The notes below the pieces were generated by a model. The model did no database searches. It saw only the letters and a list, made by a program, of their open reading frames with translations, and had not been told where the DNA came from. 64,000 nucleotides of DNA from Leucobacter sp. 7(1) (lineage in GTDB: Bacteria; Actinomycetota; Actinomycetes; Actinomycetales; Microbacteriaceae), in NCBI RefSeq assembly GCF_900163635.1, contig NZ_FUID01000078.1, forward strand, positions 57,738-121,737, in the 5' to 3' direction. Both the position numbers and the translations under genes were made by a program. Positions 38,407 to 46,799 of this stretch are shown here, one piece after another; position 1 is the stretch's first letter, and every line of letters begins with the position of its first letter.

Positions 38407-39261
38407 CTACGGCGCGGCTGTGCAGGACGCTCGCTGCACGCTCTGCACGTATTCCCAGGCCCCCGGCTCATGGCGAGCTGAGACGCGCGCGAACGTCTCG
38501 GCGCTCTGAACACCCGGCCAGTCGGTCGGGAGGAGGGCAGCCGGCAAACCGGGGTCGGTGTACGGGATCGGCCTCCAGCGGTCTACCAGCTGCACATAGC
38601 AGGCGAACGACTCTGCCTGTTCCGAAGCCGGGGCGTCACTGCCCCCACTCGTCTGAGCAAGGAACTCCAGGTGCGCCGCCGCGAGGGCGTCCAGATCCCA
38701 CCATCGCGCCACGGCGCCGGAGAGCGGTCCGTCAACTTCGGGCTGAGCCACCCGAAACAGCGTCGCCTCGCCGCGCGCCCCCAGGTCGTCGAGGATCTGC
38801 GCGGCCTCATCGGCAAGGTAGCCGGGACAGATCCAGAGCCCCGGGGCCACCGTGCCCGCACCGATCCACTGCAGACGACGCCGAAGCCGGCCGCGCACAT
38901 CGCGCCGCGCCTCCGATATTGAGTAGGACACGAGACACCAGGGATCATCCTCCCCCATGCTCGGGCGGGAGAAGATACGCCGGTCGCCGCGCTCCAGCAT
39001 GGGGAGCGCAGCCGGGTTCACTCGGTACCCGGCCGCATCGCGCCGTTCGGCGATCAGGAGCCCTTTCTGCCGTAGCCGCGCGATCCCCGTGCGCGCCTGC
39101 GGGCCATCCACACCGAGCGCCCCGAGCAGCCGGACAAGATCTGCCGCCGCGATCCAGCCGCCCAGGCGGCGCAAGTAGAGCCCGATAACGGTGCGCAGCA
39201 AGGATGCGACACTGCCCGGGCGGGCATCGATGTCGTCGAGAATCGGAAGTGCGGCGGTCAT
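38407..39261 (-). CDS. PaaX-type transcriptional regulator
   Basis: 284 residues in the PaaX layout: N-terminal winged helix (LRTVIGLYLRRLGGWIAAAD; ARTGIARLRQKGLLIAERRD), then the PaaX central domain (DPWCLVSYSISEARRDVRGR; LRRRLQWIGAGTVAPGLWIC) and a C-terminal ligand-binding domain. PaaX represses phenylacetate catabolism in response to phenylacetyl-CoA. Related proteins control other aromatic pathways. Placed seven bases after kynU on the same strand, it most likely regulates the kyn operon, perhaps sensing a tryptophan breakdown product. That specific role is inference. Confidence 0.85.
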   Translation of the reverse strand: MTAALPILDDIDARPGSVASLLRTVIGLYLRRLGGWIAAADLVRLLGALGVDGPQARTGIARLRQKGLLIAERRDAAGYRVNPAALPMLERGDRRIFSRPSMGEDDPWCLVSYSISEARRDVRGRLRRRLQWIGAGTVAPGLWICPGYLADEAAQILDDLGARGEATLFRVAQPEVDGPLSGAVARWWDLDALAAAHLEFLAQTSGGSDAPASEQAESFACYVQLVDRWRPIPYTDPGLPAALLPTDWPGVQSAETFARVSARHEPGAWEYVQSVQRASCTAAP

Positions 39262-39268
39262 GCGCGAC

Positions 39269-40609
39269 TCAGCTCAGGGCGTCGCGGATCGCGATGATGC
39301 CGTGCACGGTCTCACTGTGTGAGGTACTGAGCGGGGAGAGGCCGATCCGGATCCCATCGGGGTGCCGGAAGTCGGGGATCACCCCGATCTGCCACAGCTC
39401 CTGCACGATCGCTTGGAAGCGTGGGTGCCCCACGGTGACGTGCCCGCCGCGCTGCTCCGGCGCGCGCGGCGTGAGCAGGCTCACCCCAAGCGGGGCAAGC
39501 AGCGCATCGACAGCCTCGAGCGCCAGGCCGGTCAACGACAACGACTTCGCGCGGATCCCCACGATGCCTGCCCCCTCGATGAGGTCAAGCATGCCCTGCA
39601 TGGGAACCATGCCCAGCACGGGCGGCGTGCCGCTCAGAAAGCGCCGCATGCCCGTCGCAGGCGCATATGCATCACGCATGCCAAATACGTCGCCGGCCCC
39701 CATCCAGCCCCACACAGGCTGCTCGGCGCGATCCTGCAGCGCCGCAGCAACGTAGCCGAACGCGGGGGCCCCGGGCCCGCCGTTCAGGTACTTGTATGTG
39801 CACCCGACGGCAAAATCAACGCCACACGCGTCGAGCTCGATCGGGATCGCGCCAACCGAGTGGCAGAGATCCCAGAGCACGAGCACGCCGCGCTCGTGCG
39901 CAGCCGCGGTGATCGCACGCATGTCGGCAATCGCACCGGATCGGTAGTCGATGTGGTTCAACACGAGCAGCGCGGTGCGTTCGGACACAGCCTCAGCGAC
40001 CTCCGCGGCACTCACGCCCGTGAGCGCATTGCTGGGGAGCCTGCGCAGTTCGAGCCCGTGCGCGGCGGCGACGCCCTCGGCGACGAAGCGGTCCGTCGGG
40101 AAGTTCGCGGCCTCGATCAGGATCTCGCTGCGGCCGGGCTGCAGGGAAACGGCGGCGCTCATCAGTTTAAAGAGCATCACGGTTGTCGAATCTGCGACAA
40201 CGGTCTGGCCCGGAGCGGCACCGAGCGTGAGCTCGCCGATCCGGTCGCCGAGCGTGAGCGGCAGTTCCATCCACTGCTCGTCCCAGGATCGGATCAGCCG
40301 TGTGCCCCAGTCCTCCCGCACAAAGGTAGCGAGACGTTCGGCGGTATCACGCAAGGGTCGTCCGAGCGAGTTCCCATCAAGGTACGCGGAGACCCCATCC
40401 GCGGGGGCAAAGCGGTCCACGTAGGCCGCGAGCGGGTCCGCACGGTCGAGCTCCGCGGCACGCGCAAGTAACTCTGCTGCCGCTGGGTGGGCTCGGGGCG
40501 TCAGTGGGGCGGGAGTCGGATCGGTGGGAGTCTGATCGGTGGGAGTCGGATCGGTGGGAGTCGGATCGGTGGGAGTCGGATCGGTGGGAGTCTGATCGGT
40601 GGGGGTCAT
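39269..40609 (-). CDS. kynU: Kynureninase
   Basis: PLP enzyme that cleaves kynurenine to anthranilate and alanine. 446 residues. The core (DPLAAYVDRFAPADGVSAYL; YLDGNSLGRPL) begins near residue 58, the PLP Lys is K273 in VGCTYKYLNGGPG, and the C terminus has FRHPDGIRIGLSPLSTS. The N terminus carries an extra 30-residue TPTDP/TPTDQ repeat encoded by a 15-bp tandem repeat. The start is convincing: GAAGGAGC four bases before the ATG, inside the end of the amidohydrolase gene (four-base overlap). The repeated tail is probably disordered. Confidence 0.93.
   Translation of the reverse strand: MTPTDQTPTDPTPTDPTPTDPTPTDQTPTDPTPAPLTPRAHPAAAELLARAAELDRADPLAAYVDRFAPADGVSAYLDGNSLGRPLRDTAERLATFVREDWGTRLIRSWDEQWMELPLTLGDRIGELTLGAAPGQTVVADSTTVMLFKLMSAAVSLQPGRSEILIEAANFPTDRFVAEGVAAAHGLELRRLPSNALTGVSAAEVAEAVSERTALLVLNHIDYRSGAIADMRAITAAAHERGVLVLWDLCHSVGAIPIELDACGVDFAVGCTYKYLNGGPGAPAFGYVAAALQDRAEQPVWGWMGAGDVFGMRDAYAPATGMRRFLSGTPPVLGMVPMQGMLDLIEGAGIVGIRAKSLSLTGLALEAVDALLAPLGVSLLTPRAPEQRGGHVTVGHPRFQAIVQELWQIGVIPDFRHPDGIRIGLSPLSTSHSETVHGIIAIRDALS
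40511..40607 (-). repeat. 15-bp tandem repeat in kynU 5' end
   Basis: About six and a half copies of a 15-bp unit (plus strand GGATCGGTGGGAGTC, with a T variant in some copies) encoding TPTDP/TPTDQ at the kynureninase N terminus. Because the unit is a multiple of three, copy-number change keeps the frame. Confidence 0.9.
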
Positions 40610-41670
40610 GGCTGCTCCTTCGGTGCGGGGCGAGTCGTGTCGGTCTGCTGGGAGGGGCTGCTGGATCGCCGCAGCGTGTCGGGCTCGCCCAGATCTGCGC
40701 GCGTCAGCGGCCGCGCCGCGGCAACGTCGAGGTCGTGAACGCTGGTGCCTGGGATGAACACCAGGCTCGTCTCAGGGAGCTCGGGGTCCGCGGGAGTGAG
40801 CGCGGCGAGGATCTCGAGCGGGGTGAGTCCCGCGCTGCGTAACCCGGCCAGCTCACGGGGATTGAGCCCGACGGGCAGCGGGCCGTTACCGAGGTCGGTG
40901 CCGTAGCGAACACTCCCGCCAAGCGCGTGGAAGCCGGCGAGATTGTCGCGGGCGATCTCGAACGCCGTACCGCCCGCGCCCCAACCGTGCACGTCGAGCG
41001 TCGAGATCCAGATCACAGTATCGGCGTGCGCGCGCAGCTCCGCGGGACCCAACCGTTCACTAAAGGGTGTGTGCGCGAGCATGCGGGCCCCGAGACGTTG
41101 CACTCGCATCGCCTCGCCGTGCCCTTCGGCGTGGGCGACAACCGGAAGTCCCGCGGCATCAGCCGCCGCAACAATCGCGCGGAACAAATCATCGCTCAGC
41201 ACGGGCCCTGCGGTCGCGTTGCTCGCGACCTTAATGACGCTCGCGCCGTGCGCGGCCATCTCTGCAACGGCGGCCGCCGCCGCCGCGACATCCACGAGCT
41301 CCCGAAACGATCCGGCGGGTGCCCAGGCGCGGTCGCTCGGGTAGCCGCCGGCGGCGGTGAGGAACGCGCCCGCAAAGTCCACGCGCACGCCTCGCGGCGG
41401 GGCGTCGCGGTACTCGCGTACGCGTTCGGGGTGCGCGCCGAGGTCGAGCACGCGCCCGAGCACGCCTGCGGCGAGTTCACCGGGTGCGACAAGCTGGAGG
41501 TGCACATGCCAGTCCGTGAACTGGCCCACGACAAGTCCGTCGAGCGGCTCAGCGGCGGGGGCGATTCGGTCCGGCACTCCCGGGGTCAGTCGCCACTGCC
41601 CCCTCGCGGACTCGGCAACTGTGCCACGCCGGATCAGCCCGTCGCGATCGCGAAACCAGACCTCGCTCAC
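40606..41670 (-). CDS. Amidohydrolase-superfamily protein, candidate N-formylkynurenine hydrolase
   Basis: 354 residues with the metal-binding set of subtype I amidohydrolases: H55-V-H57 (FTDWHVHLQL), K147 (ASVIKVASN), H180 (PVVAHAEGHG), H200 (MLAHTPFSE) and D259 (VRYGTDLGNG). It is sandwiched between kynA and kynU with four-base overlaps on both sides, so the three are translated as a unit. The pathway requires a formamidase between KynA and KynU and no KynB-like gene is present, so this is the natural candidate. The C-terminal tail (SSSPSQQTDTTRPAPKEQP) is disordered. Other cyclic-amide or imide substrates remain possible. Confidence 0.8.
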   Translation of the reverse strand: MSEVWFRDRDGLIRRGTVAESARGQWRLTPGVPDRIAPAAEPLDGLVVGQFTDWHVHLQLVAPGELAAGVLGRVLDLGAHPERVREYRDAPPRGVRVDFAGAFLTAAGGYPSDRAWAPAGSFRELVDVAAAAAAVAEMAAHGASVIKVASNATAGPVLSDDLFRAIVAAADAAGLPVVAHAEGHGEAMRVQRLGARMLAHTPFSERLGPAELRAHADTVIWISTLDVHGWGAGGTAFEIARDNLAGFHALGGSVRYGTDLGNGPLPVGLNPRELAGLRSAGLTPLEILAALTPADPELPETSLVFIPGTSVHDLDVAAARPLTRADLGEPDTLRRSSSPSQQTDTTRPAPKEQP

Positions 41671-42521
41671 GAGGGGATCCGTGTCCGGACGGCGAACAGC
41701 TCGGGGAAGAACGTGAGTTCGAGCGCCCGCTGCAGGAAGCCCACGCCGCTGGATCCGCCGGTGCCTGTTTTCATCCCGATTGTCCGCGCAACGGTGCGCA
41801 TGTGCCGGAAACGCCAGAACTGGAAGTTGTCCTCGAGGTCTACGAACTCCTCGCAGGCCTCGTAGAGATCCCAGTGGCCGGTGTGGTCTGAATAGATCGA
41901 GACAAAGACGTCGACAAGCTCCTCGTTCATCTCGTAGGCCTGGGTGACATCGCGCTCCAACACCGCGGCTGGGACCGGCAGGCCGCGCCGGGCCATGAGG
42001 CGCAGCAGTTCGTCGTACAGGCTCGGCTCGTGCAGTTCTGCCTCGAGGAGCGCGTGATCCGCGGGGGCCGATTCAAAGACCTTTAGCATCCGTGCGTTTT
42101 TGTTGCCGAGCGCAAACTCGACAGCCCGGTACTGGACAGATTGGAAGCCGGAGGAGTTCCCGAGGCTCCCGCGGAACTGTGCGTACTCGCTGGGCGTCAG
42201 GGTTGCGAGCACGGCCCACTGCTCGGTCAGCACCTCCTGAATTTTCTTCACACGGGCCACGGCTTTGAGCGCGCCCGTGAGGCGATCTGCGCGGAGTTCC
42301 TCACGGGCGTGGCGCAGCTCGTGCAGCACAAGCTTCAGCCACAGCTCAGAGGTCTGGTGCTGGATGATGAACAGCATTTCGTCGTGGTGCTCGGGTGTGC
42401 TGATGGGCTGTTGAGCCGCGAGCAGCGTGTCGAGCTTGAGATAACTCCCGTAGCTGAGCTTCTCCCGGAAGTCGGTGACAACGTCTTTCTCGATCTCGCG
42501 GGTGTTGCGCTCGACGCTCAT
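41667..42521 (-). CDS. kynA: Tryptophan 2,3-dioxygenase
   Basis: Haem enzyme that opens the indole ring of L-tryptophan to N-formylkynurenine. 284 residues: SYGSYLKLDTLLAAQQP, then H55 in FIIQHQTSELWLKLVLHEL (substrate site), haem-ligand H240 in FWRFRHMRTVARTIG, and KTGTGGSSGVGFL near the C terminus. First gene of the kynA-amidohydrolase-kynU unit. A minus-strand TATATT at 42554-42559 is the likely -10. Only 26 bp then remain before the start codon. Confidence 0.95.
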   Translation of the reverse strand: MSVERNTREIEKDVVTDFREKLSYGSYLKLDTLLAAQQPISTPEHHDEMLFIIQHQTSELWLKLVLHELRHAREELRADRLTGALKAVARVKKIQEVLTEQWAVLATLTPSEYAQFRGSLGNSSGFQSVQYRAVEFALGNKNARMLKVFESAPADHALLEAELHEPSLYDELLRLMARRGLPVPAAVLERDVTQAYEMNEELVDVFVSIYSDHTGHWDLYEACEEFVDLEDNFQFWRFRHMRTVARTIGMKTGTGGSSGVGFLQRALELTFFPELFAVRTRIPS

Positions 42522-42553
42522 GGGGGTGCTCCTCTTCGAGGTGATGGGCTTTC

Positions 42554-42559
42554 AATATA
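42554..42559 (-). promoter_or_regulatory. Candidate -10 of kyn operon
   Basis: TATATT on the minus strand, about 33 bp before the kynA start. The -35 is not evident, as would suit a regulated promoter. I see no convincing PaaX site. Confidence 0.4.
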
Positions 42560-42629
42560 ACACTTCAGGAACGAGCGGCTCCAGGATGATGCAATGTTCA
42601 TACATCCGATCTATTTCATCTGACTAATG

Positions 42630-42648
42630 TAAGGTAAGACTCACTTGT
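42630..42648 (+). promoter_or_regulatory. DtxR/IdeR-like iron box before AraC regulator
   Basis: The 19-mer from 42630 (core AAGGTAAGACTCACTT) matches the DtxR/IdeR consensus TTAGGTTAGGCTAACCTAA at 12 of 19 positions, including most of AGGTnAGnCTnAC. It overlaps the end of a candidate -10 (TAATGT, 42625-42630) and the expected start point, where an iron-loaded repressor would act. Confidence 0.55.
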
Positions 42649-42667
42649 TCGCCGTCCCGAGGTGCCG

Positions 42668-43501
42668 ATGTCCCTGCTTGCTTTGCGTCCTGCGCTCATC
42701 CCGGAGGCCCCGCACACACGGGCCCCACGCCCGGCGCCTTCCATACCTGCAACGCCCGAGCACAACGTCCGCACCCCGTATCTACTCACCACAAGCGTGC
42801 ATGAGCCGCACCGCGCAGTCACCTGGCCACCCCATGCGCACCCGGAGCACGAGCTCCTGTGGACTGACCGTGGCGTCGTCACAATGCTGGCCGCCGGCCG
42901 CCAATGGACCGTCACCCCCGGGATCGGCCTCTGGATCCCCGCTGGCTTCGAGCACGAGGGTGCCACGCGGGACAACACCGAAGCCCGTGCCACATATTTC
43001 GCCACCGCGAGCTGGGACCGACCGTGGGACGAGCCCGTCGCGGTGCGGGTGGTCCCAGCGGTGCGGGAGCTCCTGATCCACATTAAGCGCGCACGCATGA
43101 CCGAAGCACAGCGCCTCCGCGCGCAGCAGGTCTGTGTTGACATGCTCGAATTGACGCACTCAGCGCAGCTCGATGTCCCCATCCCCATGGACCGCCGGAT
43201 CACGCTGCTCGTCGAAATGGTGTTGCATGATCCCGCAGACGATCGCTCGCTCGAGCAGTGGGCATCGCTGCTCAACATGACCGCGCGCACACTGACCCGG
43301 ATCTTCACCGCTGAAGTGGCCCTCAGTTTTGCGCAGTGGCGGCGCCTCGTCCGTATGCGTGCGGCTATTGGCGAGCTCGCGGATGGGGCCAGCGTGAAGT
43401 CGGTGGCGCATCGCGTGGGGTACAGCACGACAAGCGCCTTCGTCACTGCCTTCCGCAAGACCGTCGGCTGCACGCCCGGGGAACTCGCGGGTCAGCTCTA
43501 G
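42668..43501 (+). CDS. AraC family transcriptional regulator
   Basis: 277 residues from ATG 42668 (GTG 42662 is an alternative). N-terminal cupin-like sensor domain (HAHPEHELLWTDRGVVTMLA; GIGLWIPAGFEHEG), C-terminal double helix-turn-helix (SLEQWASLLNMTARTLTRIF; VKSVAHRVGYSTTSAFVTAF, RKTVGCTPGEL). It sits directly upstream of the FecCD-type importer on the same strand and downstream of an iron box. The likely model is iron-limited expression and activation of the importer when the siderophore is present. A role in regulating the divergent kyn operon cannot be excluded. Confidence 0.9.
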   Translation: MSLLALRPALIPEAPHTRAPRPAPSIPATPEHNVRTPYLLTTSVHEPHRAVTWPPHAHPEHELLWTDRGVVTMLAAGRQWTVTPGIGLWIPAGFEHEGATRDNTEARATYFATASWDRPWDEPVAVRVVPAVRELLIHIKRARMTEAQRLRAQQVCVDMLELTHSAQLDVPIPMDRRITLLVEMVLHDPADDRSLEQWASLLNMTARTLTRIFTAEVALSFAQWRRLVRMRAAIGELADGASVKSVAHRVGYSTTSAFVTAFRKTVGCTPGELAGQL

Positions 43502-43519
43502 CGCAGCACGGTTCCCGTT

Positions 43520-43537
43520 GTGTCCGGTTCGCGACAC
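43520..43537 (+). promoter_or_regulatory. Inverted repeat upstream of importer operon
   Basis: GTGTC-N8-GACAC (43520-43537) lies between the AraC gene and the first permease gene. It could be the AraC regulator's binding site, but short repeats of this quality arise by chance. Confidence 0.3.
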
Positions 43538-43631
43538 GCTCTGTCCCCCGTCCGCCGCGCGCGCGCCATAGCGTCGATGAGGGGCCGCACGCTCCGACCG
43601 TACACACACGCCCAGGAGGGTGCCACACCAC

Positions 43632-44747
43632 ATGTCGATCTCCGCTCGGCCAGCCCCACCCACCGCATCGACGCTGGCCTCCGCTGAGGCCCCCGCCGCC
43701 CCGGCATCCTCCGCGGCTCTTGCGGCCGCCTCGCGGCCGGGGCTCGTTCGCGGTGCCGGACCGCGAATCGGCTGGCTCCTGCTCGCCACAGTTGGGTTGC
43801 TCGGTGTCACGGTGCTGAGCGTGATTGTCGGCGCCCGGGACCTCCCTCTCGCCACTGTGTGGGAGGCCGTAATCTCCCGCCAGGCCATCGAGACCCACTA
43901 CGTGGTGTGGGATCTCCGGATCCCCCGAACACTCGTCGCGATTGTGGTGGGAGCATCGCTCGGCGTCGCTGGCGCACTCGTGCAGGCGCTCACCCGGAAC
44001 CCGCTGGCCGACCCGGGGATCCTCGGGGTCAACTCGGGCGCAGCGTTCGCGGTGACAGTCGGGGTTGGCGTGTTCGGCCTCTCGTCAGTAGTCAGTACGA
44101 TCTGGTTTGCGTTCGGCGGAGCCCTGATCGTGACTGTCGCGGTCTACGCGATCGGGGCCGCGGGCCGTGGCGGTGCGGACCCCATGCGACTGGTACTCGC
44201 CGGTGTCGCGCTCGGTGCCGCGCTCAGCGGCGCCACGAGCGCACTGACCCTCCTCGACCCCAGCGCGTTCGATAAGCTGCGCAATTGGGGGGCCGGATCA
44301 GTTGTCGGCCGGGAACTCACTCAGGTGTGGCCAGTCCTCCCGTTTCTCGCTGTCGGTATCGTGCTGGCACTCTGCATGGCGCAGACACTGAACGCGATTG
44401 CACTGGGCGAGGACCTTGCCTCCGCGCTCGGCGCAAATGTACTCCGCACCCGCATTATCGTGATCATCGCGGTCACCCTTCTCGCTGGCGGTGCCACGGC
44501 GATCGCGGGCCCCATCGGATTCATCGGGCTCATGGTCCCCCACGTCGCGCGCTGGATCACCGGCCCCGACCAGCGCTGGATTCTCGCATTCACGCTCGTC
44601 CTGGCACCGATCCTCCTGTTGCTCGCCGATATTGCCGGCCGGATCCTCATGCGTCCAGCCGAGATCCCAGTCGGTATCGTCACCGCGTTTATCGGTGCCC
44701 CCGTACTCATCTTCCTGATCCGCCGCCGACGTCTGAGCCAACTGTGA
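43632..44747 (+). CDS. Iron-siderophore ABC transporter permease (FecCD type), first subunit
   Basis: 371 residues from ATG 43632, with AGGAGG 12 bases upstream; GTG 43620 sits too close to AGGAGG. About ten membrane segments. FecCD signatures: VWDLRIPRTLVAIVVGASLG, GALVQALTRNPLADPGILGV, and the C-terminal GGATAIAGPIGFIGLMVPHV (EAA-like loop contacting the ATPase). Its stop overlaps the next permease start by four bases (GTGA), so a heterodimeric channel is made. Confidence 0.93.
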   Translation: MSISARPAPPTASTLASAEAPAAPASSAALAAASRPGLVRGAGPRIGWLLLATVGLLGVTVLSVIVGARDLPLATVWEAVISRQAIETHYVVWDLRIPRTLVAIVVGASLGVAGALVQALTRNPLADPGILGVNSGAAFAVTVGVGVFGLSSVVSTIWFAFGGALIVTVAVYAIGAAGRGGADPMRLVLAGVALGAALSGATSALTLLDPSAFDKLRNWGAGSVVGRELTQVWPVLPFLAVGIVLALCMAQTLNAIALGEDLASALGANVLRTRIIVIIAVTLLAGGATAIAGPIGFIGLMVPHVARWITGPDQRWILAFTLVLAPILLLLADIAGRILMRPAEIPVGIVTAFIGAPVLIFLIRRRRLSQL

Positions 44748-45790
44748 GCCGACTCGACTTCGGCCGTCGTGTCCACCGCATCCGCATCCGCGGGATATGG
44801 CTCCGGTGGGACGTCCGCACCACACTTATCGGTGTGGCGCTCGCCCTCAGCTGTATTCTGCTCGCTTTCCTTGCCCTCGTCAGCGGCGACTACCCGTTGA
44901 CCCTCGGCGAAGTCAGGCACGCGCTCTTCTCCGGGGTCGACGACTTCACGCGCACGGTTGTGGTCGAGTGGCGCATGCCCCGCATCGTTGCAGCGATCGT
45001 GTTCGGTGCGGCGTTGGGTTCGAGCGGCGCGGTGTTCCAGTCGCTCACCCGCAACCCCCTCGCGAGTCCAGACATACTCGGCTTCTCGGCGGGCGCCTAC
45101 ACGGGCGCGCTGATCGTGATCATCGTGCTCGGTGGGAGCTATCTGCAGGTCGCAGCCGGCGCGCTCATCGGTGGGATAGGAACCGCGGCGCTCGTGTATC
45201 TCCTCGCCTTCCGTCGTGGAGTGCAGGGATTCCGTCTCATCATCGTCGGCATCGCGATCTCCGCGATGCTGAGCTCGGTCAACACGTGGCTCACCCTCAC
45301 CGCCGATCTCGATACCGCCATGGTCGCTGCGGTCTGGGGTGCGGGTTCGCTGAACGGCATGACGTGGCAGCAGACAGGAATCGGCAGCATCCTTGTCCTA
45401 CTGCTCCTCGTCGCCACGCTTGTGCTGGCGCGGCCGCTGCGGCAGCTCGAGCTCGGCGACGACGCAGCCCAGGCGTTGGGGGTCCGCGTCGAAGCAAGTC
45501 GACTCATCCTCATGCTGCTCTCGGTTGGGCTCATCGCCGTGGTGACTGCAGCCGCCGGGCCCGTCGCCTTTGTGGCGCTCGCCGCCCCGCAGATCGCGCG
45601 ACGTTTGACCCGCACGCCAGGCGTGTCCGTTGCCTCGGCTGCACTCATGGGTGCCGCCATGCTTATTGCTTCCGACTATCTCGCGCTCCATCTGCTCCCC
45701 GCGATGTTGCCGGTCGGCACCGTGACCGTTGTCGTCGGTGGTGCCTATCTGATCTGGCTCTTGATTCACGAGGCACGGCGTTTGCCGTAG
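44744..45790 (+). CDS. Iron-siderophore ABC transporter permease (FecCD type), second subunit
   Basis: 348 residues from GTG 44744 (VSRLDFGRRVHRIRIRG). The frame is open much further upstream, but that part lies inside the first permease gene. FecCD motifs: VVEWRMPRIVAAIVFGAALG, GAVFQSLTRNPLASPDILGF, and AAAGPVAFVALAAPQIARRL. Nine to ten membrane segments. Forms the membrane channel with the preceding subunit. Confidence 0.93.
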   Translation: MSRLDFGRRVHRIRIRGIWLRWDVRTTLIGVALALSCILLAFLALVSGDYPLTLGEVRHALFSGVDDFTRTVVVEWRMPRIVAAIVFGAALGSSGAVFQSLTRNPLASPDILGFSAGAYTGALIVIIVLGGSYLQVAAGALIGGIGTAALVYLLAFRRGVQGFRLIIVGIAISAMLSSVNTWLTLTADLDTAMVAAVWGAGSLNGMTWQQTGIGSILVLLLLVATLVLARPLRQLELGDDAAQALGVRVEASRLILMLLSVGLIAVVTAAAGPVAFVALAAPQIARRLTRTPGVSVASAALMGAAMLIASDYLALHLLPAMLPVGTVTVVVGGAYLIWLLIHEARRLP

Positions 45791-45827
45791 CACGCCCACC
45801 CACCTGTCCACCCGCATTGGAGGCCCC

Positions 45828-46727
45828 GTGGCCCACACGCTCAGTCACTCCGTACCCCGCTTTCCGAACGCCGCGCTCCGCGTCGCGCACGCCACGATCG
45901 GATACGAGCGCAAACACATCTCCGAGGACCTGTCAGTCGAGATTCCCGACGGTTCGTTCACCGTAATCGTCGGCCCGAATGCCTGCGGTAAGTCCACGCT
46001 CTTGCGTGCTCTCGCACGGCTTCTCACACCAAGCACCGGCGAAGTACTGCTTGACGGGAAATCGATCGCGTCCTACCGAGCCAAAGAGGTCGCTCGCCGC
46101 CTCGGACTCCTCCCGCAAACCTCAATCGCGCCTGATGGGATCACCGTCGCCGACCTCGTGTCGCGTGGCCGGTACCCCCACCAGGGCCTCATCCGGCAAT
46201 GGACCGATGCCGATGAGGCCGCAGTGCTCGACGCCCTCGAGTCAACCGGGACCACGGAGCTTGCTCCGCGCCTCGTTGACGAACTCTCCGGCGGTCAGCG
46301 CCAACGCGTCTGGGTGGCGATGGTGCTCGCGCAGCAGACGCCGCTGCTGCTACTCGACGAGCCGACAACGTTCCTCGACATCGCCCACCAGTACGAGCTC
46401 TTAGAGCTCTTTACCGATCTCCACCTCGCCGGGAACACGCTCGTCGCGGTGCTCCACGATCTGAACCAGGCAGCCAGGTATGCCACCCACCTCATCGCGA
46501 TGAAGGACGGTGCCATCGTTGCGACAGGCACCCCCGAGGAGGTCGTGACCGAAGCACTCGTCGAAGACGTATTCGGCCTGCCTTGTCGGGTGCTCCCCGA
46601 CCCGGTGACCGGCACTCCGACTGTCGTCCCGTTGGGCCGCGACCGCGCCCCACGCCAGTCCCCCGATCGCGGAGCAAGTCCCGAACGCGATGCAGATCGT
46701 CCCCCTCGCGCAGTGCCCGCTCTCTAG
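45828..46727 (+). CDS. Iron-siderophore ABC transporter ATPase (FecE type)
   Basis: 299 residues: Walker A VGPNACGKSTLLRALARL, Q-loop LGLLPQTS, signature LSGGQRQRVWVAMVLAQQ, Walker B LLLLDEPTTFLDIAH, switch His in VLHDLNQAARYATH. Usual FepC/FecE family length plus a disordered, charged C-terminal tail. Powers the two permeases upstream. The start ATG has only a weak ribosome site but follows the permease by 37 bp. Confidence 0.93.
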   Translation: MAHTLSHSVPRFPNAALRVAHATIGYERKHISEDLSVEIPDGSFTVIVGPNACGKSTLLRALARLLTPSTGEVLLDGKSIASYRAKEVARRLGLLPQTSIAPDGITVADLVSRGRYPHQGLIRQWTDADEAAVLDALESTGTTELAPRLVDELSGGQRQRVWVAMVLAQQTPLLLLDEPTTFLDIAHQYELLELFTDLHLAGNTLVAVLHDLNQAARYATHLIAMKDGAIVATGTPEEVVTEALVEDVFGLPCRVLPDPVTGTPTVVPLGRDRAPRQSPDRGASPERDADRPPRAVPAL

Positions 46728-46799
46728 CGTTGAGGCGAGGGGCGCGCACGCCCCGACCCGCACGCGGCACCGGGCCGCGCTCTGACCCCAAGGAATTAC

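Noticed and set aside
42522..42667. Possible PaaX operator in the kyn promoter
   Set aside because: Several short dyads (for example around ATGTTCATACAT) are weak and AT-driven; none is convincing enough to annotate.
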